A stretch of 64,000 nucleotides of DNA from Clostridiales bacterium (GTDB lineage: Bacteria; Bacillota; Clostridia; Oscillospirales; QAMX01). Positions 50,619-60,948 of the stretch are shown here, piece after piece (the first letter of the stretch is position 1; the number at the start of each line of letters is the position of its first letter). The notes under the pieces are model-generated. The model was not told the DNA's origin and searched no databases. It saw nothing but the letters and a program-made list of their open reading frames with translations. Position numbers and translations under genes: made by a program. Location of the stretch: assembly GCA_016303065.1 (NCBI GenBank), contig JAEDMJ010000002.1, positions 1 through 64,000 on the forward strand, given 5' to 3'.

Positions 50619-51485
50619 CTATGCCTCCGATGATTTGCTTACAAACATTGTTCCGATTCCTTCGTCGGTCAAAACCTCCACAAGTATTGCATGGGGCAGA
50701 CGCCCGTCAATAATGAAGACTTTTCTGACTCCCTGCTCGATTGCCTCGGCGCAGCAGGCGACTTTCGGAATCATTCCCCCGCTTATTATTCCCTCGGAGA
50801 CGAGCCGGGGGATGCTCTCAACTTCAACGCGCGAAATGAGCGTTTCGGGGTCGTCCCTGTCCCGGAGAAGCCCCGGTGTGTCCGTCATGGTGATAAGGCT
50901 CTCCGCTTTAAGGGCGGCGGCGATCTGCGCCGCGGCAGTGTCGGCGTTGATATTGTAAATATTTCCCTCGCCGTCACATCCCACCGTTGACACGACCGGA
51001 ATATATCCGCGCTCAAGCAGATCCCTGATCGGCTCGGCGTTTATGCCGGTTATCTCTCCCACGTATCCAAGCTCCGGATCCTTCGTTTTTGCACTGATAA
51101 GGCCGGAGTCAAGTCCCGAAAGGCCGATCGCCCTGCCCCCGATAGTTCCGATTTTTGCGACAAGCTTCTTGTTTATCTTTCCGGCAAGCACCATCAGCGC
51201 CGCTTCGGCAGTCACATCGTCGGTAACGCGCAGACCGTTGACAAAACGGCTCTCATGACCGAGCCGCCTGAGAAGGTCGGAAAGCTCCGGACCTCCGCCG
51301 TGAACAAGCACGACCTTTACGCCGATGAGGTTCAGGAGGACTATGTCCTTCATGACGTCGGACTTCAGCGATTCGTTTATCATCGCGTTTCCGCCGTATT
51401 TCACAACGATGATTTTTCCGTTGTACTCCTGTATATAGGGCAGAGCGTGTGCAAGAACTTCTGCCCGCTGTGAATTTGTAATCAT
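50619..51485 (-). CDS. argB: Acetylglutamate kinase
   Basis: Phosphorylates N-acetylglutamate, often the arginine-feedback step. The 288 aa show VVKYGGNAM (28-36), VLVHGGGPELSDLL, and YNINADTAAAQIAAAL. The N-terminal helix MITNSQRAEVLAHALPYIQEY is of the type found in arginine-sensitive hexameric enzymes. GGAGAG lies upstream; argJ precedes by 25 nt. Confidence 0.97.
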   Translation of the reverse strand: MITNSQRAEVLAHALPYIQEYNGKIIVVKYGGNAMINESLKSDVMKDIVLLNLIGVKVVLVHGGGPELSDLLRRLGHESRFVNGLRVTDDVTAEAALMVLAGKINKKLVAKIGTIGGRAIGLSGLDSGLISAKTKDPELGYVGEITGINAEPIRDLLERGYIPVVSTVGCDGEGNIYNINADTAAAQIAAALKAESLITMTDTPGLLRDRDDPETLISRVEVESIPRLVSEGIISGGMIPKVACCAEAIEQGVRKVFIIDGRLPHAILVEVLTDEGIGTMFVSKSSEA

Positions 51486-51510
51486 TGCCGTCTCTCCGAA
51501 AAATCCGCTC

Positions 51511-52722
51511 TCAGGTCCTGTAATCGCCGTTTATGCGGACGTAGTCATAAGTCAGGTCGCAGCCCCAGGCCGTAGCGCTTCCGCTTCCGCTGTTCAGACC
51601 GATCAGGATCTTTATCTCGCTCTCGGAGAGAACCTTCTTCGCTTCCTCTTCGGAAAATTCGACGCCGAATCCCATGCGGCATACGTCGACCCTTCCGGCC
51701 GAGCTTTCAAAGCTCACATCGACGCGGCTGACGTCCACGTTTGCCCCGCTGTATCCCACGGCGCAGAGAACGCGGCCCCAGTTTGCGTCGGCGCCGAACA
51801 TGGCCGCCTTGAAAAGACTTGAACCGATGACGGATTTCGCGGCAATGCGCGCGTCCCCGTCGGTCGCCGCGCCGGTGACGCTGCACTCGAGAAGCTTTGT
51901 CGCTCCTTCGCCGTCCCCGGCGATCATTTTGCAGAGATATCCGGTTATCTCGCGCAGAGCCGCGGCAAGCTCCTTTTCGTCCGCTTCGGAAAGCGGGCCG
52001 TTTTCCGCTTTTCCGTTAGCAAGAACGATGACCATGTCGCTGGTGCTCGTGTCGCCGTCGACGCTGACCATGTTGAAAGTGTCCCTGACGTCTGCGGAAA
52101 GGATTTTCTGCAGGGTCCCGGCGGGAACCGCCGCATCGGTAGTCACAAAAACGAGCATCGTCGCCATGTTGGGGTGTATCATCCCCGAACCTTTTGCAAT
52201 TCCGCCCATACGGCAGATTTTTCCGCCGAGGGTGAACTCCACCGCACGCTCTTTGACCTTCGTGTCGGTGGTCATAATTGCCGCCGCCGCGTCTCCGCTT
52301 CCGTCGGCGGAAAGCGCCGCCACAAGGGCGGGCATGGCGTTTTCAATGGGCTCGATAGGAAGGCTCTGGCCAATGACGCCCGTGGACGCAACGGCAACCT
52401 CCTCCGCGGCAATACCGGTGTGCCCGGAAACGAGCGCGCACATGCGCTCCGCTTTTTCGATGCCGTCGGCGCAGCAGGTGTTTGCGTTTCCGCTGTTGCA
52501 GATGATGGCTCTGGCTTTTCCGCCCGCGGCAATGTGCTTCATCGTCACCATTACCGGCGCGCCTTTGACAAGGTTGGATGTGTATACTCCGGCCGCCGAC
52601 GCCTCGCATTCGCTGACGATCAGTGCCAGGTCTTTTTTGCTCTGGTTCCTGCGAATTCCGCAGTGAACTCCCGCCGCCTTGAATCCTTTGGCGGCGGTTA
52701 CTCCTCCGCTGATGATCTTCAT
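51511..52722 (-). CDS. argJ: Bifunctional ornithine/glutamate N-acetyltransferase
   Basis: Transfers the acetyl group from acetylornithine back to glutamate, closing the cyclic pathway. The 403-aa proenzyme self-cleaves at AKGSGMIHPNMATML, where the Thr becomes the nucleophile of the beta chain. ATTDTK and GDTSTSDM are also typical. No argA or argE is present here, consistent with recycling. The ribosome binding site is weak (AAGGA, 14 nt away). Confidence 0.97.
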   Translation of the reverse strand: MKIISGGVTAAKGFKAAGVHCGIRRNQSKKDLALIVSECEASAAGVYTSNLVKGAPVMVTMKHIAAGGKARAIICNSGNANTCCADGIEKAERMCALVSGHTGIAAEEVAVASTGVIGQSLPIEPIENAMPALVAALSADGSGDAAAAIMTTDTKVKERAVEFTLGGKICRMGGIAKGSGMIHPNMATMLVFVTTDAAVPAGTLQKILSADVRDTFNMVSVDGDTSTSDMVIVLANGKAENGPLSEADEKELAAALREITGYLCKMIAGDGEGATKLLECSVTGAATDGDARIAAKSVIGSSLFKAAMFGADANWGRVLCAVGYSGANVDVSRVDVSFESSAGRVDVCRMGFGVEFSEEEAKKVLSESEIKILIGLNSGSGSATAWGCDLTYDYVRINGDYRT

Positions 52723-52768
52723 ATCAAAAACTCTGTCCTTAATTTTCCGTTGTATATTTATCTTCGGC

Positions 52769-53713
52769 TCAGATGGTGAGCCCTTCCGTTTCCGGTGCTC
52801 CGGTCATGATGTTCATGCACTGCATCGCCGCCCCGGAGGCTCCCTTTCCCAGGTTGTCAAACCTGGCGTGGAGCATGATGCGCTCGTCGTTTCCGGTAAC
52901 GATGATTTCCGCGCTGTCGTGCCCGGCAAGCTTGTTCGCTCCGAGATATCCGTCAAGGGCGTTGACCTCGGCAGCTCCCAGAACTCTCACCATGCGCTGT
53001 CCCGCATAGTATTCCGCGAAGTCCTCGCGAAGCGTCGAAACCGACGCCGGTCTTCGGAAAAGCTTTGCGTAAAGCGGCACGGTCACGACCATTCCCCTCG
53101 GAAAATCGCCCACAACGGGAGAAAACGCCGGGTATTGGGAAAGCCCGTTTACCACGCGCATTTCGGGAAGGTGCTTGTGGTTCTGCGTGAGCGCGTACTG
53201 TCTCGGCGTTTCATAGTCGGTGGGCCGCATCACGTCGCCGTACTCGGCGATCATCTTGCTTCCGCCGCCGGTGAAACCTGTCACGGAAAAGATCGTGAAA
53301 GGATATGCTCCGTCGGTATAGCCCATAGCCATCAGCGGATATGCAAGCATTGCAAACCCGCTTGCATGGCACCCCGGAACGGCAACGCGCCGTCCGCGCT
53401 CGATGGCCTGTCTGTGTTCAGGCGAAAGCTCCGGCAGACCGTACGCCCAGCCAAGCGCCGTGCGGTGTGCGGTTGAGGCATCAATAACGCGCACCGCCGG
53501 ATTTTCGATCATTGCGACCGCCTCTCTCGCCGCATCGTCCGGAAGACAGAGGAAGACGATATCCGCGCTGTTTATCAGCCGCTTCCTCTCGGCGGGATCC
53601 TTTCTTTTCTCGGGATCGATCGTCAGCAGAGTCACATCGCTGCGCTGTGCCAGACGCTCGCTCACGTTGAGACCTGTCGTGCCGCGGTTTCCGTCGACAA
53701 ATACCTTGAGCAT
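52769..53713 (-). CDS. argC: N-acetyl-gamma-glutamyl-phosphate reductase, short (uncommon) form
   Basis: Reduces acetylglutamyl phosphate to the semialdehyde. At 314 aa, starting MLKVFVDGNRGTTGLNVSERL, with FLCLPDDAAREAV and VPGCHASGFAML (catalytic Cys), it belongs to the shorter ArgC type rather than the usual 345-aa form with PGCYPT. The ATG at 53713 has AAAGGGGAG upstream and is preferred to a TTG seven codons earlier. It sits between argG and argJ. Confidence 0.94.
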   Translation of the reverse strand: MLKVFVDGNRGTTGLNVSERLAQRSDVTLLTIDPEKRKDPAERKRLINSADIVFLCLPDDAAREAVAMIENPAVRVIDASTAHRTALGWAYGLPELSPEHRQAIERGRRVAVPGCHASGFAMLAYPLMAMGYTDGAYPFTIFSVTGFTGGGSKMIAEYGDVMRPTDYETPRQYALTQNHKHLPEMRVVNGLSQYPAFSPVVGDFPRGMVVTVPLYAKLFRRPASVSTLREDFAEYYAGQRMVRVLGAAEVNALDGYLGANKLAGHDSAEIIVTGNDERIMLHARFDNLGKGASGAAMQCMNIMTGAPETEGLTI

Positions 53714-53774
53714 CGTTTCGACTCCCCTTTCCAATTTACAGTAAGTTTATACAGCTTTTGCCGGCAGTGAATGC

Positions 53775-55010
<1,236 letters not shown>

Positions 55011-55075
55011 TTTTTATTCACCGTTTCTTTCTGGTATCACAGAGCCGGAGATTTCCGCTCCGTTAAATTTCACAG

Positions 55076-55160
55076 GTATAATTATACAGCATATTTTCGG
55101 TTTGTCAAGCATGATTTTTCATTCTTTATTATATTTATACATTACTAATAATAATTATAC
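55076..55160 (-). promoter_or_regulatory. Candidate ARG boxes (ArgR/AhrC sites)
   Basis: Three related AT-rich palindromic words cluster here: GTATAATTATAC (55076-55087, over the -10), TGTATAAATATAAT (55129-55142) and GTATAATTATTA (55149-55160), the last two centred about 18-20 bp apart. They resemble the paired boxes bound by hexameric ArgR. The consensus used is from memory, so this is an inference. Confidence 0.5.
55081..55108 (-). promoter_or_regulatory. Promoter of the arginine operon
   Basis: On the minus strand perfect TTGACA (55103-55108), 16 nt, perfect TATAAT (55081-55086), about 65 nt before argG. A hairpin GGAG(CGGAAAT)CTCC lies in the leader. Confidence 0.82.
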
Positions 55161-55310
55161 CGTGAAAGGGCTTCCCTTTTTGCTCTTTTAATCAGGCATC
55201 CGCCGTTCTTCCCGGTCTTGCGGAAGTTTTTTGTGCAAACCGCCTTAAAAGCCCTGAAAATTGTGCGATATATTTTCGCATAACAATAGTCAGAATTGGT
55301 CATTTTATAC
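55161..55310. other. Spacer between arg and hrcA control regions
   Basis: About 150 nt between the divergent arg and hrcA promoters. No gene with a ribosome binding site and no recognised structure. Confidence 0.4.
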
Positions 55311-55339
55311 TTGACAAATCGGCGCATCCGTGGTAAATT
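55311..55339 (+). promoter_or_regulatory. Sigma-A promoter of hrcA-grpE-dnaK-dnaJ
   Basis: Perfect TTGACA (55311-55316), 17 nt, TAAATT (55334-55339). The CIRCE element begins 3 nt after the -10. Confidence 0.82.
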
Positions 55340-55342
55340 ATA

Positions 55343-55369
55343 TTAGCACTCAAGGATAGCGAGTGCTAA
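55343..55369 (+). promoter_or_regulatory. CIRCE operator (HrcA binding site)
   Basis: TTAGCACTC (55343-55351), a 9-nt spacer, GAGTGCTAA (55361-55369): an exact match to the CIRCE consensus, placed at the transcription start where HrcA represses. Confidence 0.98.
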
Positions 55370-55422
55370 ACCACATGATCCAGCGAATCGGAAAACACAC
55401 CGGAATAGGAGGGCAGTACATC

Positions 55423-56484
55423 ATGCTCACCCTGCGCCAGAGGAATATTCTGAAGGCCATAGTCGAGACATACATTGCGACAGCCGAGCCTGTCGGATCG
55501 AAGTCTCTGTCCGGGAAATACGATTTTGGCGTCTCTTCGGCGACACTTCGAAACGAAATGGCCGAACTCATCGCCTGTGGCTATCTCGAACAGCCGCACA
55601 CGTCCGCAGGACGTGTACCGACCCACAAGGGTTACCGGCTATACGTCAACGAGCTGATGAATGACTATTCGCTCACAACCGACGACACCGCCGAGCTCAG
55701 GCGGGCGCTGAAGCTCAAGATTGCGCATTACGACCGGCTTACCGAAGAGATCGGCCAGGTACTGTCCCGGCTCACAAATTACGCCGCAGTCACCGTTGCT
55801 CCGAAGCTTTCCTCGGGAAAGACAATAAGGCGAATCGATGCGATCCCCTGCGACGGAACCGTGTTCGTTCTGCTGGTGGTGCTCGGAAACGGCATCGTGC
55901 GCGACAAGCTCATCCACCTCGGAGAAAAACCGTCCACCGCGTCGCTGTGCGAGTTTCTTTCCACTGCAAACGCGATTCTGGTCGGACTTGAGCCCTCCGC
56001 CGTCACCGTCGGCCACCTGAAAACGCTGAATTCCGCTGCGGAGTACGGCTGCCGGGACCTCATGCTCCAGCTCGTAGACTTCATAACCGAGCTTGCCGAA
56101 GACGCCACGGAGATGGAAATTTCCACCGCCGGCGAAAGCAATCTTCTTCGTTATCCGGAATACCGCGACCCGGACAAAGCCCGCGAGCTGTTCGGCTTTC
56201 TCAAGGAGGCCGACAACGTCGAATGGCTCCCGATGCCCGGCGAAGCGCCCCTGGTCGTGCGCATCGGCGCGGAAAACCCGGCGGAACCGCTTAAAGACAC
56301 AAGCCTCATGGTGACCGGATGTTATCTCGGGAACGGCTACCGCGGTTACATCGGCATCGTCGGCCCCACAAGGATGAACTACTCAAAGCTTGCAGCAAGG
56401 CTTTCGTACTTCGCCCACGGGCTCGGAGCGGTTTTGGGCGAAGCGGTTTCGGACAACAACGACAACAAGGACAAAGGAGAATAG
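55423..56484 (+). CDS. hrcA: Heat-inducible transcription repressor HrcA
   Basis: HrcA binds CIRCE with help from GroEL and represses chaperone genes. The 353 aa have a winged-helix N-terminus (LTLRQRNILKAIVETYIATAEPVGSKSL, partial match to the family opening) and HTSAGRVPTHKGYRLYV. The ATG at 55423 has GGAGG 9 nt upstream. The open frame upstream begins inside CIRCE and is not translated. grpE follows after 3 nt. Confidence 0.95.
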   Translation: MLTLRQRNILKAIVETYIATAEPVGSKSLSGKYDFGVSSATLRNEMAELIACGYLEQPHTSAGRVPTHKGYRLYVNELMNDYSLTTDDTAELRRALKLKIAHYDRLTEEIGQVLSRLTNYAAVTVAPKLSSGKTIRRIDAIPCDGTVFVLLVVLGNGIVRDKLIHLGEKPSTASLCEFLSTANAILVGLEPSAVTVGHLKTLNSAAEYGCRDLMLQLVDFITELAEDATEMEISTAGESNLLRYPEYRDPDKARELFGFLKEADNVEWLPMPGEAPLVVRIGAENPAEPLKDTSLMVTGCYLGNGYRGYIGIVGPTRMNYSKLAARLSYFAHGLGAVLGEAVSDNNDNKDKGE

Positions 56485-56487
56485 AAA

Positions 56488-57060
56488 ATGGCCGAGAAGG
56501 AAAAGAAAAAAAAGGATTCCTCGCCGGAATCCGAAGAAATAAATCCGGCTCCCGATGCAGAAACTGACATTGAGGAGCTGAAAAAAGAGCTCGACGCCGC
56601 CAAAGCCGAGGCGGCAAAAGCCGCAGAGGAAGCGGAAAAAGCAAAAGCCGAAGCCGCAGGCGCAAAAGACTCCCTGCTTCGCGTCTCTGCCGAGTACGAC
56701 AACTACCGCAAGCGCACAGTGAAGGAAAAGGAAGCCGTATACAACGACGCATATGCCGCCGCAGTAACAGCTTTCCTCCCCCTGATCGACAACCTTGAAC
56801 GCGCGATGCTCTATCCCGACGGCGACGGACTCAAGACCGGACTCGAGCTTGTCATGAAACAGCTTTCAACGATTCTCTCAAACGAGAAAATCGAGGTCAT
56901 CGATCCGCTGCTTAAAGAGTTCGACCCCCTGCTTCACAACGCAGTGATGCATATCGACGATGACAGCTTCGACGAAAACATCGTGACGGAAGTTCTTCTC
57001 AAGGGATACAAGCTCAAAGACAAGGTCATACGCCACGCAATGGTCAAAGTCGCCAACTGA
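56488..57060 (+). CDS. grpE: Nucleotide exchange factor GrpE
   Basis: GrpE releases ADP from DnaK. The 190 aa include a charged, Ala/Glu-rich N-terminal coiled coil (about 25-70), then RVSAEYDNYRKRTVKEKE, FLPLIDNLERAM and the C-terminal beta domain ending KLKDKVIRHAMVKVAN. AAAGGAG lies at the hrcA stop. Confidence 0.97.
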   Translation: MAEKEKKKKDSSPESEEINPAPDAETDIEELKKELDAAKAEAAKAAEEAEKAKAEAAGAKDSLLRVSAEYDNYRKRTVKEKEAVYNDAYAAAVTAFLPLIDNLERAMLYPDGDGLKTGLELVMKQLSTILSNEKIEVIDPLLKEFDPLLHNAVMHIDDDSFDENIVTEVLLKGYKLKDKVIRHAMVKVAN

Positions 57061-57150
57061 CTCTGACAGTTCCGGTGAAAGCCGAATCAATATATAAGAA
57101 GACCCCAGACCCGGAAACTCTATTCTAAAACTAATTGGAGGAAAAATAAA

Positions 57151-58986
57151 ATGTCAAAAATCATAGGTATAGACCTCGGAACAACCAACTCCTGCGTCGC
57201 CATCATGGAGGGCGGCGAACCCACCGTTATCGCCAACGCCGAAGGAATGAGAACGACTCCGTCCGTCGTCGCGTTCGGCAAGACCGGCGAAAGACTTGTC
57301 GGCAACACCGCCAAGCGCCAGGCAATCACCAATCCCGACCGCACCATCATCTCCATCAAGCGCGATATGGGCTCCGCCAAAAAGGTCACCATCGATGGCA
57401 AGGGCTACACTCCCCAGGAAATCTCCGCAATGATTCTTCAGAAGCTGAAGGCTGACGCCGAAAGCTACATCGGCTCGCCTGTCACCCAGGCGGTCATCAC
57501 CGTTCCCGCCTACTTCAACGACAGCCAGCGCCAGGCCACCAAGGACGCCGGCAAGATCGCCGGTCTCGAAGTTCTCCGTATAATCAACGAGCCCACGGCA
57601 GCCGCTCTGGCATACGGCGTCGACAAGGAGTCCGACCAGAAGGTCATGGTTTACGACCTCGGCGGCGGCACCTTCGACGTCAGTATTCTTGACATGGGCG
57701 ACGGCGTTCTCGAAGTTCTCGCCACCAACGGCAACACCCGCCTGGGCGGCGACGATTTCGACGACCGCATCATCAACTGGATCGTCACCAGCTACCGTGC
57801 AGAGACCGGCATCGACCTCTCCGGAGACAAGATGGCAATGCAGAGACTCAAGGAAGCCGCCGAAAAGGCAAAGATCGAGCTCTCCAGCCTCACCTCTTCC
57901 AACATCAACCTGCCCTTCATCACCGCCGACGCCACCGGCCCCAAGCACCTTGACATGACTCTCACAAGAGCCAAGTTCAACGAGCTCACCGCCGATCTGG
58001 TCGAGAAGACCATGGCCCCCGTCCGTCAGGCAATGCAGGACGCCGGGCTCACCCCCTCCGATCTTTCCAAGGTGCTCCTCGTCGGCGGTTCAACGAGAAT
58101 TCCCGCCGTTCAGGAAGCCGTCAAGAAGTTCACCGGCAAAGAACCCTTCAAGGGCATCAACCCCGACGAATGCGTCGCAATGGGCGCTGCCATCCAGGGC
58201 GGCGTTCTCTCCGGCGATGTGAAGGATCTGCTGCTGCTGGACGTCACTCCGCTTTCCCTCGGCGTCGAGACTCTCGGCGGCGTCTGCACCAAGCTTATCA
58301 ACCGCAACACCACCATTCCGACCAAGAAGAGCCAGGTCTTCTCCACCGCAGCCGACGGACAGACCTCCGTTGAGATCCATGTTCTCCAGGGCGAGCGCGA
58401 AATGGCCCGCGACAACAAGACCCTCGGCATGTTCCACCTTGACGGCATTTCCCCCGCCCCCAGAGGCATCCCGCAGATCGAAGTTACCTTCGATATCGAC
58501 GCCAACGGCATCGTCAACGTCTCCGCAAAGGACCTTGGCACCGGCAAGGAGCAGCACATAACCATCACTTCTCAGACGACCATGAGCAAAGAGGACATTG
58601 ACCGCGCCGTCAGAGAGGCCGAAGCCCACGCCGACGAGGACAAGAAGATCCGTGAAGCCGCCGAAGCCCGCAACCAGGCCGAACAGCTCGTTTACCAGAG
58701 CGAAAAGACCCTCTCCGAAATCGGCGACAAGCTTCCTGCCGACGAGCTCCAGCCCGTCCGCGACGAGATCGAAAAGACCAAGGAAGCTCTCAAGGGCGAT
58801 GACACCGAAGCAATCAAGAGCGCTTCCGACGCCCTGACCAAGGCTTTCTACGCCGTCTCCGAAAAGCTCTACAAGGCCACCGGAGCTGCTCCGGACGGAG
58901 CGCCCCAGAATCCGAACGCCGGCAACGGAGGCGACAGCGGATATTACGACGCAAACTACGAGGTCAAGGACGACGACAACAAGTAA
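57151..58986 (+). CDS. dnaK: Chaperone DnaK (Hsp70)
   Basis: The central Hsp70 chaperone. The 611 aa have GIDLGTTNSCVAIMEGG (5-21), VYDLGGGTFDVSILD, the KVLLVGGSTRIPAVQ signature, a substrate-binding domain with LLLDVTPLSLGVETLGG, and a Gly/Asn-rich tail ending DDDNK. It is of the Bacillota type, lacking the extra 24-residue segment of Gram-negative DnaK. TGGAGGAA precedes the ATG. Confidence 0.99.
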   Translation: MSKIIGIDLGTTNSCVAIMEGGEPTVIANAEGMRTTPSVVAFGKTGERLVGNTAKRQAITNPDRTIISIKRDMGSAKKVTIDGKGYTPQEISAMILQKLKADAESYIGSPVTQAVITVPAYFNDSQRQATKDAGKIAGLEVLRIINEPTAAALAYGVDKESDQKVMVYDLGGGTFDVSILDMGDGVLEVLATNGNTRLGGDDFDDRIINWIVTSYRAETGIDLSGDKMAMQRLKEAAEKAKIELSSLTSSNINLPFITADATGPKHLDMTLTRAKFNELTADLVEKTMAPVRQAMQDAGLTPSDLSKVLLVGGSTRIPAVQEAVKKFTGKEPFKGINPDECVAMGAAIQGGVLSGDVKDLLLLDVTPLSLGVETLGGVCTKLINRNTTIPTKKSQVFSTAADGQTSVEIHVLQGEREMARDNKTLGMFHLDGISPAPRGIPQIEVTFDIDANGIVNVSAKDLGTGKEQHITITSQTTMSKEDIDRAVREAEAHADEDKKIREAAEARNQAEQLVYQSEKTLSEIGDKLPADELQPVRDEIEKTKEALKGDDTEAIKSASDALTKAFYAVSEKLYKATGAAPDGAPQNPNAGNGGDSGYYDANYEVKDDDNK

Positions 58987-59008
58987 TTCAGCTAACTTTT
59001 GCCAAAGC

Positions 59009-59037
59009 GGAGGGTCGGCGAACAGCGCCGGCCCTCC
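59009..59037 (+). promoter_or_regulatory. Hairpin between dnaK and dnaJ
   Basis: A 12-bp GC-rich stem with one G-U pair (59009-59020 with 59026-59037), loop AACAG. No T-tract follows, so it is more likely an mRNA stability/processing element or partial terminator that lowers dnaJ relative to dnaK. Confidence 0.55.
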
Positions 59038-59069
59038 TATGGTGAAGTTTAACATGGGAGCATGGCAAT

Positions 59070-60221
59070 ATGGCCGATAAACGCGATTATTATGAGGTCC
59101 TGGGCGTCTCAAAGGGCGCCGGAGAGGACGAACTGAAAAAAGCATACAGAAAACTCGCCAAAAAGTATCACCCGGACATGAATCCCGGCGACAAGGAAGC
59201 GGAGGCAAAGTTCAAGGAGATCTGTGAAGCCTACGAGGTCCTGTCCGACCCCGAGAAAAAGAGCCGCTATGACCAGTTCGGCTTTGCCGGCGTCGATCCG
59301 AATTTCGGCGCGGGCCAGCCCGGCGGCGGAGCCTACGGAGGATACGGAGGTTTTGACGTCGATATCGGAGATATTTTCAGCTCTATCTTCGGCGGAGGTT
59401 TCGGCGGTTCCGGCGCAACCAGAAATGCGCCGCGCCGCGGCGAGGACATAGAGCGTTCCCTCCAGATCACCTTTGAAGAGGCCGCGTTCGGCTGTTCAAA
59501 GGACATAACCGTGAACCGCGTCGAAAAGTGTTCCTCCTGCGGCGGTTCCGGCGCGGAAAAAGGAACGACGGCAGAGACCTGCCCGGTCTGCCACGGCAGC
59601 GGACAGGTGCGCCAGACAAAGCGCACGGCCATTGGCTCTTTCTCCACCACCGGTCCCTGCACAAACTGCAGCGGCCGGGGAACCGTGATCAAAACTCCCT
59701 GCAAAGTCTGCGGCGGAAACGGATACACACGCCGTACCCGCACCATCACAGTACAGATACCCGCAGGTATCGACGACGGACGCACGATCATTCTCCGGGG
59801 TCAGGGAAGCCACGGACTCAACAACGGTCCGTCCGGAGACCTTCACGTACTTATCCGCGTTTCAAAGCATGCAATCTTCGAGCGCGACGGCGCGGATCTG
59901 CTCTGCACCGTGCCTGTGACATTTACCCAGGCGGCGCTCGGCGCAGAGATCGACATCCCGAGTCTCGAAGGTCCGATGAAGTACACCATTCCCGAAGGTA
60001 TCCAGAGCGGCACCGTTCTCCGCATCAAAAACAAGGGCATTGCAATCGTCAATTCCCGCAGCCGCGGCGACTATCTTCTGACCGTTATCGTGGAAACGCC
60101 GAAAAACCTCAATGCGCGTCAGAAAGAACTTTTGAAAGAGTTCGGTGAGATCACAAGCGAGAAAAACAACTCAAAGGGAAAGAGCTTCTTTGAAAAAATG
60201 AAAAGTCACTTCAACAAGTGA
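59070..60221 (+). CDS. dnaJ: Chaperone DnaJ (Hsp40)
   Basis: Co-chaperone that delivers substrates to DnaK and stimulates its ATPase. The 383 aa hold the J domain with YHPDMNPGD (HPD motif), a Gly-rich linker (about 75-115), four zinc repeats (CSSCGGSG, CPVCHGSG, CTNCSGRG, CKVCGGNG) and C-terminal substrate domains. GGGAG precedes the ATG. Last gene of the heat-shock operon. Confidence 0.98.
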   Translation: MADKRDYYEVLGVSKGAGEDELKKAYRKLAKKYHPDMNPGDKEAEAKFKEICEAYEVLSDPEKKSRYDQFGFAGVDPNFGAGQPGGGAYGGYGGFDVDIGDIFSSIFGGGFGGSGATRNAPRRGEDIERSLQITFEEAAFGCSKDITVNRVEKCSSCGGSGAEKGTTAETCPVCHGSGQVRQTKRTAIGSFSTTGPCTNCSGRGTVIKTPCKVCGGNGYTRRTRTITVQIPAGIDDGRTIILRGQGSHGLNNGPSGDLHVLIRVSKHAIFERDGADLLCTVPVTFTQAALGAEIDIPSLEGPMKYTIPEGIQSGTVLRIKNKGIAIVNSRSRGDYLLTVIVETPKNLNARQKELLKEFGEITSEKNNSKGKSFFEKMKSHFNK

Positions 60222-60268
60222 CACGCTTAGCCTTTCCTCTCTGCCCGGACTCAGAAACGACAATAAAA

Positions 60269-60308
60269 AGCAGCCTTCAGACCCGTCCGGCCTGAAGGCT
60301 GCTTTTTT
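60269..60308 (+). terminator. Terminator of the hrcA-dnaJ operon
   Basis: AGCAGCCTTCAG (60269-60280) pairs with CTGAAGGCTGCT (60292-60303), followed by TTTTT. Confidence 0.93.
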
Positions 60309-60601
60309 CGGCTTTGAATACTCTTCTTTGGGCACCGTCTTGAACAACTCTTTGCTTATCTGTTTTTCAATCCGAAACACCGCCTGGTTCCGGAACGGCT
60401 CCCCCCTCCCCGAAAACCCCGCGGTCTTTTCAAAAGCTCAGAGCGGTTTTCCTTCCGCACGGACCTATTGGCGCCGGCTTTGCGCTTATGCCGGTTCCCG
60501 CCGTGCCTCTTTCCGCGGGTCAATCCCCTCTTTTTTTACGGCACGGCATAGATTTTTATTTGCAGAACATTCACGGGTACATATACCCAAGGTTATAAAA
60601 G

Positions 60602-60628
60602 GCGCTGCCACGGGCGGCAGCGCTTTTT
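60602..60628 (+). terminator. Orphan terminator-like hairpin
   Basis: GCGCTGCC (60602-60609) with GGCAGCGC (60616-60623), then TTTTT. No gene upstream explains it, so it may end an unannotated small RNA. On the minus strand it is also followed by TTTTAT. Confidence 0.6.
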
Positions 60629-60732
60629 GTACGGCGGCAAAACAAAACCAAAACCTTAAAAGCGGATATATTTCGGGATGGATGGACTTCCGCAATTTCA
60701 AAAAGCTGAAATCTCTTTGTCATACATAAACT

Positions 60733-60760
60733 TCGTGCCGGAGCTTTCACTCCGGCACGA
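60733..60760. repeat. 11-bp inverted repeat without T-tract
   Basis: TCGTGCCGGAG (60733-60743) and CTCCGGCACGA (60750-60760) form a perfect stem with loop CTTTCA. Confidence 0.55.
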
Positions 60761-60908
60761 GGCTCGATGCATTTTCATTTTCCCCCTGCCCAAAATCTTG
60801 GCAGACTGCATTTTGCCGAATGTTTCCTATTTTCCCTCTGTCCAAACTTTATTGCACAGAGACCCTTTTTATCGCGGCGCACCTTGCAAAAGCCCGGGAC
60901 AAAAGCGA

Positions 60909-60948
60909 AGGGTATTGTCCCAATGCCGGATGATTGGGACAATACCCT
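60909..60948 (-). terminator. Terminator downstream of rplQ
   Basis: A perfect 16-bp stem (60909-60924 with 60933-60948), 8-nt loop. It lies 36 nt after the rplQ stop and is followed on the minus strand by TTCGCTTTTG. Confidence 0.8.

Larger units (their letters stand above)
60309..60908. other. Gene-free region with several hairpins
   Basis: About 600 nt between convergent operons. No frame has both a ribosome binding site and credible composition. It contains two strong hairpins (listed separately) and GGGTA/TACCC (60575-60588), just before a TATAAAAGG. It may harbour a small RNA or be decayed sequence; I recognise no RNA family. Confidence 0.45.

Noticed and set aside
55145..55327. 60-codon minus-strand frame in the arg-hrcA control region
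   Set aside because: It overlaps the hrcA promoter and the arginine operators; no ribosome binding site.
56306..60148. Long antisense or alternate-frame reading frames over hrcA, dnaK and dnaJ
   Set aside because: These are codon-bias shadows of conserved chaperone genes.
60328..60729. 133-codon plus-strand frame after dnaJ
   Set aside because: It begins downstream of a strong terminator, has no ribosome binding site, and spans a terminator-like hairpin.
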